Source: Fidelibacterota bacterium (lineage in GTDB: Bacteria; Fidelibacterota; UBA8477; JABMPR01). Taken from it: a stretch of 64,000 nt of DNA. Made by a program: the position numbers and the translations under genes. The notes below the pieces were generated by a model. That model was given only the letters and a program-made list of their open reading frames with translations. It was not told where the DNA came from and did no database searches. The stretch lies in the NCBI GenBank assembly GCA_016784025.1, contig JADHVL010000001.1:1-64000 (forward strand), given 5' to 3'. Below, one piece after another: positions 1-7,730 of this stretch (position 1 is the stretch's first letter; the number at the start of each line of letters is the position of its first letter).

Positions 1-159
1 ATAGCGTTTCATGGTGGAATGCTTATTGATGATCCAGATGTGATGCCAAGTTTTCTGAATCGCTGTCCAGATTGTGACTCGGGGAATCTCCAGGTATGGG
101 ATATTAAGCATCCATGTCCCAAATGTCATGAACACATGGTGGAGCTCTCACAGAATTAA
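1..159 (+). CDS. C-terminal fragment of a zinc-ribbon protein
   Basis: The reading frame is open from the first base to a TAA at 157-159 and encodes 52 residues of the end of a larger protein. It contains two CxxC pairs (Cys-Pro-Asp-Cys and Cys-Pro-Lys-Cys) about 20 residues apart, which is the pattern of a small zinc ribbon. The rest of the protein lies left of the window, so the family cannot be named. It is followed by 85 bases before the next gene on the same strand. Confidence 0.55.
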   Translation: MAFHGGMLIDDPDVMPSFLNRCPDCDSGNLQVWDIKHPCPKCHEHMVELSQN

Positions 160-244
160 CAAGCCACCCAATTGGGACAGACCAAACGTAGGAGGAAATT
201 AAATTGCTGAGCACCAATTCTTTTCAATCTAGATATTCACAGGG

Positions 245-1183
245 ATGAATACTATGCTGGAAGATATTAAGAAAAAAGCCGGTATCGTTGGTCAAAGTAA
301 GGTCATCAATGAGGCATTAGATGAAGCAGCAAGAATTGCAGAAACAAGTTCTCATGTTCTGATACTAGGTGAACCTGGCACTGAGAAGAAGGAATTTGCC
401 AAGTTTATTCATCTCTTAAGTGAGCGCGCTTCAAATAGTATGACAGAGTTTAATTGTGATATTCACTATAAGTTCTCCAAGGAAGTTGAATTGTTTGGGC
501 ATGAGAAAGGTGTTGTGAAAGGATCAATGTCATATCGTCGTCCTGGCTTGTTCGAGAGTGCAAACATGGGTTCTGTTTTTTTGGAGTCAATCAGTCAATT
601 ATCTTCTGGCAACATACAAAAGATAAAGAAGGCCATGGTTGATGGAAGTGTTCAGCGAATAGGTGCCGATATGACCGAGAAGATAGATACTAGGGTCTTT
701 CTTGATATTGAGCTGGACATCAGAGGAAAACTCGTACTACCCAGCTTGAAAAAGCGATTTGCTAAACTGGATGTGGTGGAAATAGTCATTCCACCATTAC
801 GTAAAAGACCTGAAGACATCCCTTCGTTTTGCAATAAGCAACTTTCCTCAGGAGCCCATGAACGCCTTTATTCATATGATTGGCCTGGAAACATTCATCA
901 ACTTCTTGAAGTTGTTAGAAATTCAGAATTATTTTGCTTGTCAGAAACATTACACGCGGAGGACCTCCTTCTCCCACATAGTGATCATTTCCAGGACTTC
1001 TACTCTGCTTTACCTGAACCCGAGCAGGGATTTGATATGCCATCCTTTTTAAGCAAGGTGGAAAAACAACTAATCATTCGCGCTATCTATAAAGCTGGAT
1101 TCAATCTAAGTGAAGCCAGCCGAATTTTGGGTGTCTCGGCTAAGACAGTCAGAAAATTTTGGGAAGAGTATGGACCTGATTAA
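245..1183 (+). CDS. Degenerate sigma-54 activator-like AAA+ protein with Fis-type HTH
   Basis: The 312-residue protein has the order of a bacterial enhancer-binding protein: AAA+ domain (about 15-245) and C-terminal Fis-like helix-turn-helix (about 270-308). It has no receiver or other sensor domain at its N terminus. The key motifs are eroded. Walker A reads GEPGTEKKE instead of GExGTGKE, the GAFTGA loop that contacts sigma-54 reads GVVKGS, and Walker B reads GSVFLESI instead of GGTLFLDEI. The sensor-II region (RKRPEDI) and WPGN motif are kept. From what is known of the family, this should neither hydrolyse ATP well nor open sigma-54 promoters. It may act as a plain DNA-binding regulator. 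An internal ATG at 254 has the better-spaced AGGG and may be the true start. Confidence 0.8.
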   Translation: MNTMLEDIKKKAGIVGQSKVINEALDEAARIAETSSHVLILGEPGTEKKEFAKFIHLLSERASNSMTEFNCDIHYKFSKEVELFGHEKGVVKGSMSYRRPGLFESANMGSVFLESISQLSSGNIQKIKKAMVDGSVQRIGADMTEKIDTRVFLDIELDIRGKLVLPSLKKRFAKLDVVEIVIPPLRKRPEDIPSFCNKQLSSGAHERLYSYDWPGNIHQLLEVVRNSELFCLSETLHAEDLLLPHSDHFQDFYSALPEPEQGFDMPSFLSKVEKQLIIRAIYKAGFNLSEASRILGVSAKTVRKFWEEYGPD

Positions 1184-1454
1184 TCTGAACGATGTTGCCT
1201 ATAATTATGAGACACCCTTTTTGAGAGAAATTGTGGTTATCTAAGGAGTCCTCGATTAACAGAAAAGTATGTCTCAAATACGCTAGTAGCGGCTTGAAAC
1301 GAGACTTTGATTTTGAGATGAGTTTTGAGGCACTGTCTATTGACTCAAGCGGTGTATGGAGCATTTGATTCAGAGTCTCATAAACCAAGGTTATTGAAAA
1401 GCCTGATAACACCCTGAGGAATGAAATTTCCAGTTTGAGACGCAGGGAGTAGGC

Positions 1455-1472
1455 CGAGGGATTTTAAGTCCT
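1455..1472 (-). repeat. 18-bp tRNA-Leu(UAA) anticodon-arm repeat, copy 1
   Basis: The 18 bases CGAGGGATTTTAAGTCCT are identical to 6458-6475, where they form the anticodon arm of a tRNA-Leu(UAA) 3' fragment on the minus strand. Here only the anticodon arm is present, with no T arm or acceptor. It could be an attachment-site core left by a tyrosine recombinase. Confidence 0.45.
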
Positions 1473-1635
1473 GAATATATCATTGATACTCAGTAGGTTA
1501 CGGAAATTGTGTCAAAATATTATGATGGTATATTCGTACAAAAGGTATCGATGAAGATGGTTGGACATCGAGTGTATGTCCCCCTCATTAAACCTGCTGC
1601 TTGAATAGCAAAGAACCAAGGGTTTATTAATGACA

Positions 1636-1653
1636 CGGGGATTTTCAGTCCCG
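1636..1653 (-). repeat. tRNA anticodon-arm-like palindrome (GAA anticodon)
   Basis: CGGGGATTTTCAGTCCCG folds as a tRNA anticodon stem-loop. On the minus strand the loop reads CTGAAAA, which would be a GAA (Phe) anticodon. There is no T arm beside it. A TGTGCACT...TGTGCA motif follows 59 bases downstream, as at 6535-6542. Confidence 0.3.
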
Positions 1654-1904
1654 TTGTCAGTCTCTGTAGTGAGTTGATAGTCAGTGTGTTACGGGGATGG
1701 TTGTTTTTGCGTGTGCACTATGTGTGCATTTGGATGCTGATTGAGCCAGAAGGACCTACGGGATCAATGCCTTTCCTGTAGTTCCCTGACTCTAAAGAAC
1801 GCAACGAGACTCATTGATCATGGATATGTGGCATAGGGTTTGAAGTATTGGTTAATTGAACAAACACAATTACACATACGCTGAATTGATGGAGGATATA
1901 TGAG

Positions 1905-2357
1905 ATGATAGCACGAATCACGACGACCATGAAAACAACCCCTGAGACCATGTGGGAAAAGATCTCTCAACCTGCAACACTGATCTATGTTTCATCGCCA
2001 GTACTACGATTTGTTCCCATCGATGGACCTAAGCTGGATACCCACTGGCACTTGGATGGCATATATCGACTGAAGCTGTACTTTTTGCACTTCATACCCA
2101 TGGGAAACCATACGATCAGATTTGCTAAGTTTGATCAAGCAACGAACACTATCATCAGTCATGAATCTGGGACACTAGCAAAAGTCTGGCACCATAAGAT
2201 CACATTCAAAACTAGTGGTGAGAATAGAATAGATTACTGTGATGAGGTAGAGATCAAAGCGGGGCTGCTAACACCATTCATTTGGGGATTTGCACAGCTG
2301 TTTTACCGTCATCGGCAGAAACGATGGGCGGGAGTTCTTGAGCGGAACCTCTTCTAA
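1905..2357 (+). CDS. SRPBCC-like (START/polyketide-cyclase fold) protein
   Basis: The 150-residue protein begins with a pattern typical of SRPBCC ligand-binding proteins: a strand (MIARITTTMK), then 'TPETMWEKISQPATL', then alternating strands and a long C-terminal helix. The fold has a hydrophobic pocket; no substrate can be named. There is no signal peptide, so it is probably cytoplasmic. It ends two bases before the stop of the convergent membrane-protein gene. The family call rests on overall pattern, not on a diagnostic motif. Confidence 0.6.
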   Translation: MIARITTTMKTTPETMWEKISQPATLIYVSSPVLRFVPIDGPKLDTHWHLDGIYRLKLYFLHFIPMGNHTIRFAKFDQATNTIISHESGTLAKVWHHKITFKTSGENRIDYCDEVEIKAGLLTPFIWGFAQLFYRHRQKRWAGVLERNLF

Positions 2358-2358
2358 T

Positions 2359-2721
2359 CTATACTGACATTCCCAGTAGTGCCCCGTTGATATAGGAGAA
2401 CATCCAAAGAGCCCATACTACAACACTGAAGCGATGAAACCGAATTCGTAGGGTATCAATGTTTCGCACAAGGACGTGTGTAGCCCAGATGGTATGAATC
2501 AACATAAAGAAAATACCAGCATATCCTGATAAGGAATGAAGGCTGATTGTTTCAATTGTAGAATTATGGATCATGAGCCCTGTCCCAAGGACATCGAAGA
2601 ACAATCCAGCCCAGAACAGAATCAAGTGTGATCGATTAAGAATCCCTGCGATCCGCTCACTCCACGTCGCAGTTGTATAAAGGACGAGAGCGATTGTGAT
2701 GAGAATTGCTGGTATTGGCAT
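2359..2721 (-). CDS. HsmA-like small membrane protein
   Basis: The 120-residue protein has four predicted transmembrane segments, near residues 3-20, 30-50, 63-85 and 98-118. The histidines between helices (ILNRSHLILFWAGLFFDVLG and SLHSLSGYAGIFFMLIHTIW) fit the HsmA/TIGR03987 family of uncharacterised inner-membrane proteins. It is convergent with the SRPBCC-like gene and is separated by a strong bidirectional hairpin from the lipoprotein gene beyond. Its function is unknown. Confidence 0.65.
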   Translation of the reverse strand: MPIPAILITIALVLYTTATWSERIAGILNRSHLILFWAGLFFDVLGTGLMIHNSTIETISLHSLSGYAGIFFMLIHTIWATHVLVRNIDTLRIRFHRFSVVVWALWMFSYINGALLGMSV

Positions 2722-2779
2722 CTTGTTAATCTCCGAATTTGAAAGGGATTATAATCACCCGACACAGCAAACCTAAATA

Positions 2780-2803
2780 AAAAGCCCGGATGAACCGGGC
2801 TTT
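2780..2803. terminator. Bidirectional rho-independent terminator
   Basis: AAAGCCCGG, a four-base loop (ATGA), and ACCGGGCTTT form a GC-rich hairpin flanked by A- and T-runs. It lies just beyond the end of the minus-strand lipoprotein gene (ends 2832) and upstream of the HsmA-like gene. Confidence 0.8.
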
Positions 2804-2831
2804 CTACTGAATTAATTCTCAACTCATCGGA

Positions 2832-3515
2832 TTAGGGGTGAGTTCCAAGCCGGCCATCATCTCTGAACCCACGAAAGGACTCGCGAATGGCATCATCTAT
2901 CTCGTCCTCATCATCCTCATCCAAAGGATTGAGGGGATTACCATCCTCATCCTGGAACCAACTATCAACATCAACAGTAAGCGTCACGTTCACCTCCAGC
3001 CCTTCCTCGTCAATGACTAGGGGTGGATCGATTTCAACGCGTTGCTTAGTGCTTTTGCGAGATTTGAAAGTAAAGGCAGTTCCTTCATAGGTGCCCTTAA
3101 TTACAACACAGAATCTCTCATTGCCACTGGTGCCTTCCTTGAAGTCTGGATCACCTGGATCTTCATCATCCTCCGGCTTATGGATGCGAAAGCTGACTTT
3201 GTTATATGTCCCGAGTGGAATATCAGCAGCATGAAGCGTATTGACTGATCCATCTAGAGCCAGATTAAGAATCTGAGGTTCAGTCTTAAAATCAAGAGAA
3301 TCTCCTTCATCCTCACTGTGAAATTGAATGGTCTTGAGAAGGATCTTCACAGAATCCAGTTGAACAGCTGAATTACTCGGCTTCAACAGAGTACCACTTG
3401 CTGGTACTGCAAAACTAAGTGATGCGGTTGAATTCAGATCCTCCTCAGCTTGCTCGCAACTATAGAGAAAGAGTGCTGATAGAGCGATTATAAGGATATG
3501 TTTAACATACTTCAT
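2832..3515 (-). CDS. DUF4382-type lipoprotein, Asp/Glu-rich C terminus
   Basis: The 227-residue protein starts with a lipoprotein signal peptide (hydrophobic core LIIALSALFLYSC, with Cys20 as the lipidation site). A beta-rich domain follows, containing 'DSVKILLKTIQFHSEDEGDS' and a Gly-Thr-Tyr-Asn turn, the pattern of DUF4382 proteins. The C-terminal third is very acidic (DEDGNPLNPLDEDDEDEID) and may bind metal cations. It lies 14 bases after the heme-motif T9SS protein on the same strand, so the two are probably co-transcribed and both cell-surface. Confidence 0.7.
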   Translation of the reverse strand: MKYVKHILIIALSALFLYSCEQAEEDLNSTASLSFAVPASGTLLKPSNSAVQLDSVKILLKTIQFHSEDEGDSLDFKTEPQILNLALDGSVNTLHAADIPLGTYNKVSFRIHKPEDDEDPGDPDFKEGTSGNERFCVVIKGTYEGTAFTFKSRKSTKQRVEIDPPLVIDEEGLEVNVTLTVDVDSWFQDEDGNPLNPLDEDDEDEIDDAIRESFRGFRDDGRLGTHP

Positions 3516-3528
3516 TCGTCTGGTCTCC

Positions 3529-4542
3529 TTACTTGAGTAACATCATCCGCTTAGAGTGCATCTGACCATCAGCTCGAAGCGTATAAATATAGATTCCAGC
3601 GGGCAATTGCTCTCCTCTATAGTTACGCGCATTCCACGCGACACTCTGGAGACCGGCTTGACGCACGCCAGACTGTAGAGTGGCAACCTGGGCACCTTGG
3701 AGATTATATACATTGAGCTCCACGAATCCGGGTGCTGCCAATTCATATCGTATAACAGTTTCTGGGTTGAATGGATTTGGGTAATTATCATATAGGACCA
3801 ACTCAGTAGGCACGGCTGCTAGGTGATCTATGCTCACAGTTCCACCAATGTCAGTGAAATTGGTGTTGTGACTAAAGCTCTCCATGGTATTTCCAGAAAC
3901 TGATGCCAGGTCAACTCTCCAGGCGTGATCCGTGGGTGGAGCGTCATAAGTTCCGTTTCCATTGTGATCAGCCCAGAAATCAACTTGATAACTCGCACCA
4001 TCTTCAAGTGCGTGTAGAAACACAAACTCGTAAGCTGCATCACCAATACTTGATAGGTCTTCGCTGGCCACGGTTAGATCGTTTGAGGTATCCACAATGC
4101 GGATTTCAAAGTATTGACCAACATGGGGAGTCATATCAGTGAACTGCATCTGGAATGAAGATTTTGCAGCATCTCCTTCTGGCACGCTGCTATTAGACCC
4201 GGGGTTGGTTACAAAGGATGTGTTTCCCGGGTTAGTTGATCCGCTTGTCCAGACACCAAAGGGGTCCTCAAGCTCGTGACCATTACTAAACCCGTCACCG
4301 TCTGCATCTGCTGCAGCCAGTTCGGGACCCCAAACAACATTGCCACCAGACAGATAGCTATTCTCAATGAGGGTACCAAAGGCAGTTCGTGGACCACCGG
4401 GAGTCACATGGCATGAAGCGCATCCAAGCTCGCTCCCATTGGGAATCTGATCCACTCGATGGCTTCGTGCAAACAGACTAGTAGTGAGTGAAAGTAGTGT
4501 AACTACCATTATCATTGTTGAACGTGTAACTGTTCTCTTCAT
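3529..4542 (-). CDS. Secreted CxxCH heme-motif protein with T9SS sorting domain
   Basis: The 337-residue protein has a signal peptide (MKRTVTRSTMIMVVTLLSLTTSLFA). A CASCH heme-binding motif at about residue 41-45 lies in a short cytochrome-like region. It is followed by a calcium-loop-like segment (DADGDGFSNGHEL), a beta-sandwich region, and a T9SS type A sorting domain (NYPNPFNPETVIRY near residue 253, ending KRMMLLK). It is likely displayed on the outer surface. The single heme site with calcium loop is seen in cytochrome-linked proteins of FCB bacteria. A Fnr/Crp-like palindrome sits about 55 bases upstream of the start. Confidence 0.75.
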   Translation of the reverse strand: MKRTVTRSTMIMVVTLLSLTTSLFARSHRVDQIPNGSELGCASCHVTPGGPRTAFGTLIENSYLSGGNVVWGPELAAADADGDGFSNGHELEDPFGVWTSGSTNPGNTSFVTNPGSNSSVPEGDAAKSSFQMQFTDMTPHVGQYFEIRIVDTSNDLTVASEDLSSIGDAAYEFVFLHALEDGASYQVDFWADHNGNGTYDAPPTDHAWRVDLASVSGNTMESFSHNTNFTDIGGTVSIDHLAAVPTELVLYDNYPNPFNPETVIRYELAAPGFVELNVYNLQGAQVATLQSGVRQAGLQSVAWNARNYRGEQLPAGIYIYTLRADGQMHSKRMMLLK

Positions 4543-4596
4543 ATTATCTCCTTAGGTTGTTTTTCCGATCTAAGTTATCTATGTAATTAATAAATA

Positions 4597-4611
4597 TGAT
4601 GATATTCATCA
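4597..4611. promoter_or_regulatory. Crp/Fnr-type palindrome upstream of heme-motif gene
   Basis: TGATG-ATATT-CATCA is a perfect 5-5-5 inverted repeat 55 bases upstream of the start at 4542. It matches the spacing of Crp/Fnr-family operators. A Crp/Fnr-family gene lies 0.5 kb away. Confidence 0.5.
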
Positions 4612-4729
4612 CATATATTGACAATTGTAATTATCAGTTGTCCGTCATGTCTCACTTGTTTTTGATAGCGTAGTTGATAAAGAAGCAAGTCAGGTCAGGT
4701 TATACCCAACCTAACTTGCTGAGGAGGTA

Positions 4730-4927
4730 TCAGGTTTTTGAATGGTTAACGCGACAGGTAGACAGACCGAAGGGTAAGTAGAGTGGACACCAGCCCAATG
4801 CAGATGTTGCAAGAGGGACAATTCCCACAAGTCCCCACCATGATTGAAAGTGATATCCTAAGGCTAGTATTATTACCCCGAGCAAAACTCTAATAAGCCT
4901 ATCCATGCGTCCAACATTTTGATCCAT
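4730..4927 (-). CDS. DUF2892 (YgaP-like) two-helix membrane protein
   Basis: The 65-residue protein begins MDQNVGRMDRLIRVLLGV, the hallmark of the DUF2892 family. It has two transmembrane helices separated by a Trp-Trp turn (FQSWWGLVGIVPLATSALGW), then CPLYLPFGLSTC with two conserved cysteines. In other bacteria this domain anchors rhodanese sulfurtransferases or stands alone beside sulfur and redox genes. A perfect Crp-like palindrome at 4999-5013 lies upstream. Confidence 0.8.
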   Translation of the reverse strand: MDQNVGRMDRLIRVLLGVIILALGYHFQSWWGLVGIVPLATSALGWCPLYLPFGLSTCRVNHSKT

Positions 4928-4998
4928 ATTATATTCCTCTTCATTAGTCAGTTAATCAATAGCCGGCTAAATGATAGCAGGAAACAGAATCCAAAGTC

Positions 4999-5013
4999 TG
5001 TGACAATGTCACA
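4999..5013. promoter_or_regulatory. Crp/Fnr-type palindrome upstream of DUF2892 gene
   Basis: TGTGA-CAATG-TCACA is a perfect 5-5-5 inverted repeat between the Crp/Fnr gene and the DUF2892 gene on the minus strand. It has the half-site TGTGA typical of Crp-family binding. Confidence 0.55.
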
Positions 5014-5018
5014 TATCC

Positions 5019-5690
5019 TCAGTTTTTGGTGATATTAAGTAGACTCTGATGATCTAGAATATGAATTATACCTCGTTCAAGCGAAATCAGCTCTCGATGT
5101 TCAAAGTCTTTGAGAACTCTACTAACAACTTCTCGTGCAGAGCCTAATTCATATGCTATGTCCTGATGAGTGCGCTTTAGAGGCTTATCATCAGTAGAAT
5201 TTGCAAGCAAGTATTCAGACAGTCGAATATCCAGCCTCTTGAAAGTGACAGAATCAACTAGCTCGATAATGCTATCAAGTCGGCTTGACATCATCCCAAA
5301 GGCAAAGCGTCGCCACACTTCGTACTTATCCGTCCAATCAGCTATTATACCAGCCGGTATTCCGATAGCCTGGACTGATTCTTCAACTACAGCATGTGCT
5401 GGGAATTCCTTTGCACTGAGAATACAGGAGACAGTGAGAATGCAACTTTCGCCAGGATGAATTCTGTAGAGGGTCAGTTCTCTCCCATTCTCTCCAACTT
5501 TGTAGACTCTGACTAAGCCATTAATTACGAAAGGTAGATGTCCACAAGTGTCACCTTCCCAGCAAACATACTGACCTGGTTCCAAGGAGAGCTTGACTCC
5601 ATGTCTTTCAATTTCTTTAATCTGGCCTTGAGATAAGTCGGGTGCAATTGAAAATGCTCGGTCAATGTCTGACCTGATCAATGAATTCAA
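5019..5690 (-). CDS. Crp/Fnr family transcriptional regulator
   Basis: The 223-residue protein has an N-terminal cyclic-nucleotide-binding fold (about 25-125, with 'LEPGQYVCWEGDTCGHLPFV' and 'GRELTLYRIHPGESC'). A dimer helix and a C-terminal winged helix follow (LKRTHQDIAYELGSAREVVS, about residues 175-195). It has no N-terminal four-cysteine cluster, so it is not a classical oxygen-sensing Fnr. The recognition helix ends SAREVVSRVLKDFE, normal for the family. It likely controls the two palindromes found within 1 kb. It follows mntP by 16 bases, so the two may form an operon. Confidence 0.85.
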   Translation of the reverse strand: MNSLIRSDIDRAFSIAPDLSQGQIKEIERHGVKLSLEPGQYVCWEGDTCGHLPFVINGLVRVYKVGENGRELTLYRIHPGESCILTVSCILSAKEFPAHAVVEESVQAIGIPAGIIADWTDKYEVWRRFAFGMMSSRLDSIIELVDSVTFKRLDIRLSEYLLANSTDDKPLKRTHQDIAYELGSAREVVSRVLKDFEHRELISLERGIIHILDHQSLLNITKN

Positions 5691-5706
5691 AGTGTCTCCT
5701 CCTCAT

Positions 5707-6270
5707 TTAGGATAAATATATGTGTGTAAAAAGTATTCGTAGTCCGATCCCTATCAGAATAAGCCCGCCAAAAACCTCAACGCCCTTACCTATCATCCTT
5801 CCAGCTACCAACCCAAGTCTTGTAGCAATAATGGAGAGGATGAAGGTGATGACCCCAATCAGTATACAAGCTAACCAGATGTCCACATCTAATAACGAAA
5901 AACTCAACCCCACGGCTAAAGCATCAATGCTTGTGGCCAAACTCAAGGTGATCAGCGTCCATCCTCGTGTTGGGTCGGATATGGTTTTCTCAGCTAATTT
6001 ATCAAACCAGGAGGCAACCATACGTCCACCGACAATTGCCAATAAAGTGAATGCAACCCAGTGGTCCCACTTTTCGATGTATTCAACAACGGTTGAGCCC
6101 AGAAACCATCCTATGAGGGGCATGACTCCTTGAAAAAGCCCAAAATGGAAAGCTAGGCGAAATACTTGACGTCTCTGGTGGGCAAACCCTGAAGCTGCTG
6201 CAGTCATTGAGACGGCTGATGCATCCATAGCTAGCCCGATAGCGATGAGTATGAGTTCGAATAGAGTCAT
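5707..6270 (-). CDS. mntP: MntP-type manganese efflux pump
   Basis: The 187-residue inner-membrane protein has six predicted helices and the two inverted family motifs, GLAMDASAVSMTAAASG near residue 13 and LATSIDALAVGLSFSLL near residue 110. The Asp residues in these helices bind the exported cation. The length matches the family. It exports Mn2+ from the cytoplasm. I see no obvious yybP-ykoY manganese riboswitch in the 150 bases upstream. Confidence 0.9.
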   Translation of the reverse strand: MTLFELILIAIGLAMDASAVSMTAAASGFAHQRRQVFRLAFHFGLFQGVMPLIGWFLGSTVVEYIEKWDHWVAFTLLAIVGGRMVASWFDKLAEKTISDPTRGWTLITLSLATSIDALAVGLSFSLLDVDIWLACILIGVITFILSIIATRLGLVAGRMIGKGVEVFGGLILIGIGLRILFTHIYLS

Positions 6271-6417
6271 GATGCAAAGTAATCTTCGTGATTGAGAATA
6301 ATACGGTAATCACAGAGGGCATAGGTTAACTATCACCTGAGAATGCAGCATATCGCTTAAAGTCCACATTCAGCTGTATTAATTATGTAAGTGACTGCGC
6401 GTCAGTCCATTAGACGT

Positions 6418-6478
6418 GTACCCGGGGCCGGAATCGAACCGGCACGCCTGTTTAGGGCGAGGGATTTTAAGTCCTAAG
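6418..6478 (-). pseudogene. 3' fragment of tRNA-Leu(UAA)
   Basis: Read on the minus strand this has a Leu anticodon loop (CTTAAAA, UAA anticodon) and a variable arm. It also has a T arm with GGTTCGATTCC and an acceptor 3' strand CCCGGGT. The sequence departs from tRNA immediately 5' of the anticodon stem, so the D arm and 5' acceptor are missing and the outer anticodon stem pairs are lost. It lacks a clean CCA. Such a 3' half is what site-specific integration into a tRNA gene leaves at the far end of an element. Confidence 0.7.
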
Positions 6479-6555
6479 GCACATCTCCGTAAGTATCTAT
6501 GTATCAACTATATACGGGATATATAGATTTATTATGTGCACTGGGTGTGCAGAAA

Positions 6556-6593
6556 GCAGAGGGCACCAATTCTTGAAGAATGGGGCCCTCTGC
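6556..6593 (-). terminator. Terminator of the lipoprotein hydrolase gene
   Basis: GCAGAGGGC and GCCCTCTGC form a nine-pair hairpin with a 20-base loop. It lies about 30 bases beyond the stop of the minus-strand gene ending at 6626. Only a short T-run follows on the minus strand. Confidence 0.6.
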
Positions 6594-6625
6594 TTATTGA
6601 GTTGAATGAATTGAGCTAGCTACTA

Positions 6626-7597
6626 TCAGTAATTATCAACCAGGAAATTGACCATCTTTGCATTCACGACATCTGCCTTCTCCACGTTAAGACTATGGCC
6701 TGTGCCTGGGACAATCACTATCTCAGCATGGGGGAGAGCTAAGGCGGCTGCCTGGGCGAATACCTCAGGATCTTTGTAAACAATGGGTTTACCGCCAGCC
6801 ATAATAAGAACTGGCATGGTCACATTTGTCAATTCATCAGCTGTATAAATTCTGTGCTGGGGGATGTCAAACATACCTATAGATCCATATTGAATAACAT
6901 CTAGCATGTGCTCCAACCATAGGTCAGATTCTGGTGTGCTGAAACCACCACCCATCCAATCAAAGAACCGTCTATATTTATCGCGATTGGGGAACCACAT
7001 GAAATCGCGGAATCCCCTCCAAGCAATACCCCCATCCATTTTTGTAAAGGTCTCCGAAGGATCGAGCATGATTATTGCGCTGATAGATTCTGGAGTCTCT
7101 CTTGCCAGAGCTAGACCGAGCCAAGATCCGTATGAGAGACCGCCAACTGCAGCTTTGTCATACCCAAAATATGAAAGTAACTGGTCATACCAGGCTGCAT
7201 AATCATTGATATTGAGGATTGGCTTACCGGTAGGTTGGCTTTTCCCCCCGTAGGTCATCTGGTCTGGACAGATCACGCGATAATGTTCTGCAAGAGGACC
7301 AACATTGGCATACCACATGGTGGCATCCGCGAATAATCCTGCAAACAAGATGACAGGTTTGGCATCCGCAGGACCTGAGATTATAAGATGGGAGATCCCA
7401 AAATCAGTCTCTATCCATTCTTCAGTATAGTCAACAGGCCAATGCTTCATGATTTTATCATAACTCTTATACGCCGTCTGCCTGGCAGCAGTATTATCAT
7501 ACAACTCTTTTGGTTCAGGCGTCTTTTTGCTCGATGCGCAATTAAAGATCATCATTCCTCCTAATATGACCAGTGTTAACCATGTTGCTCGTTTCAT
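6626..7597 (-). CDS. Alpha/beta-hydrolase lipoprotein
   Basis: The 323-residue protein has a lipoprotein signal (TLVILGGMMIFNC, Cys20). An alpha/beta-hydrolase domain follows, with nucleophile elbow GGLSYGS near residue 153 and a late 'GTGHSLNVEKADVV' that supplies the catalytic His. 'DQMTYGGKSQP' matches the loop after strand 4. The substrate is unknown; such proteins are esterases or lactonases. It is divergent from the TetR gene and shares a 130-base intergenic region that contains a palindrome, so it is probably repressed by that TetR. Confidence 0.8.
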   Translation of the reverse strand: MKRATWLTLVILGGMMIFNCASSKKTPEPKELYDNTAARQTAYKSYDKIMKHWPVDYTEEWIETDFGISHLIISGPADAKPVILFAGLFADATMWYANVGPLAEHYRVICPDQMTYGGKSQPTGKPILNINDYAAWYDQLLSYFGYDKAAVGGLSYGSWLGLALARETPESISAIIMLDPSETFTKMDGGIAWRGFRDFMWFPNRDKYRRFFDWMGGGFSTPESDLWLEHMLDVIQYGSIGMFDIPQHRIYTADELTNVTMPVLIMAGGKPIVYKDPEVFAQAAALALPHAEIVIVPGTGHSLNVEKADVVNAKMVNFLVDNY

Positions 7598-7641
7598 TAT
7601 TTCCCCCTTTCTGAGGCTAATTATAACATCTTGCTTGGAAA

Positions 7642-7657
7642 ATAAACAAACGTTTAT
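7642..7657. promoter_or_regulatory. Candidate TetR operator
   Basis: ATAAAC-AAAC-GTTTAT is a perfect inverted repeat between the divergent hydrolase and TetR genes. TetR-family repressors usually bind such a site in the shared promoter region. Confidence 0.5.
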
Positions 7658-7730
7658 ATATTATCAAGAAATATGTTTACTTTTGACACAGATTTATTGT
7701 TTAATGGAGGAAAGAGAGGTAGTCACAAGT

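Larger units (their letters stand above)
1184..1904. other. Gene-poor stretch with tRNA anticodon-arm remnants
   Basis: I see no convincing gene in these 720 bases. They hold two tRNA-anticodon-arm-like pieces (1455-1472 and 1636-1653). The second is followed by the motif TGTGCACT at 1712-1719, which is repeated at the same distance (59-60 bases) downstream of the tRNA-Leu fragment at 6.4 kb. This suggests decayed integration sites rather than regulatory DNA. Confidence 0.4.
6271..6625. other. Intergenic region with tRNA-Leu fragment and terminator
   Basis: This stretch separates mntP from the hydrolase gene. It holds the tRNA-Leu 3' fragment (6418-6478), a TGTGCACT motif (6535-6542) shared with 1712-1719, and the terminator of the hydrolase gene. 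I see no open gene. Confidence 0.6.

Noticed and set aside
245-1183. Functional sigma-54 activator
   Set aside because: GAFTGA, Walker A and Walker B are all degenerate.
7527-7730. N-terminal extension of the TetR protein
   Set aside because: The upstream part overlaps the divergent promoter region and has no TetR similarity; ATG 7731 fits the family length.
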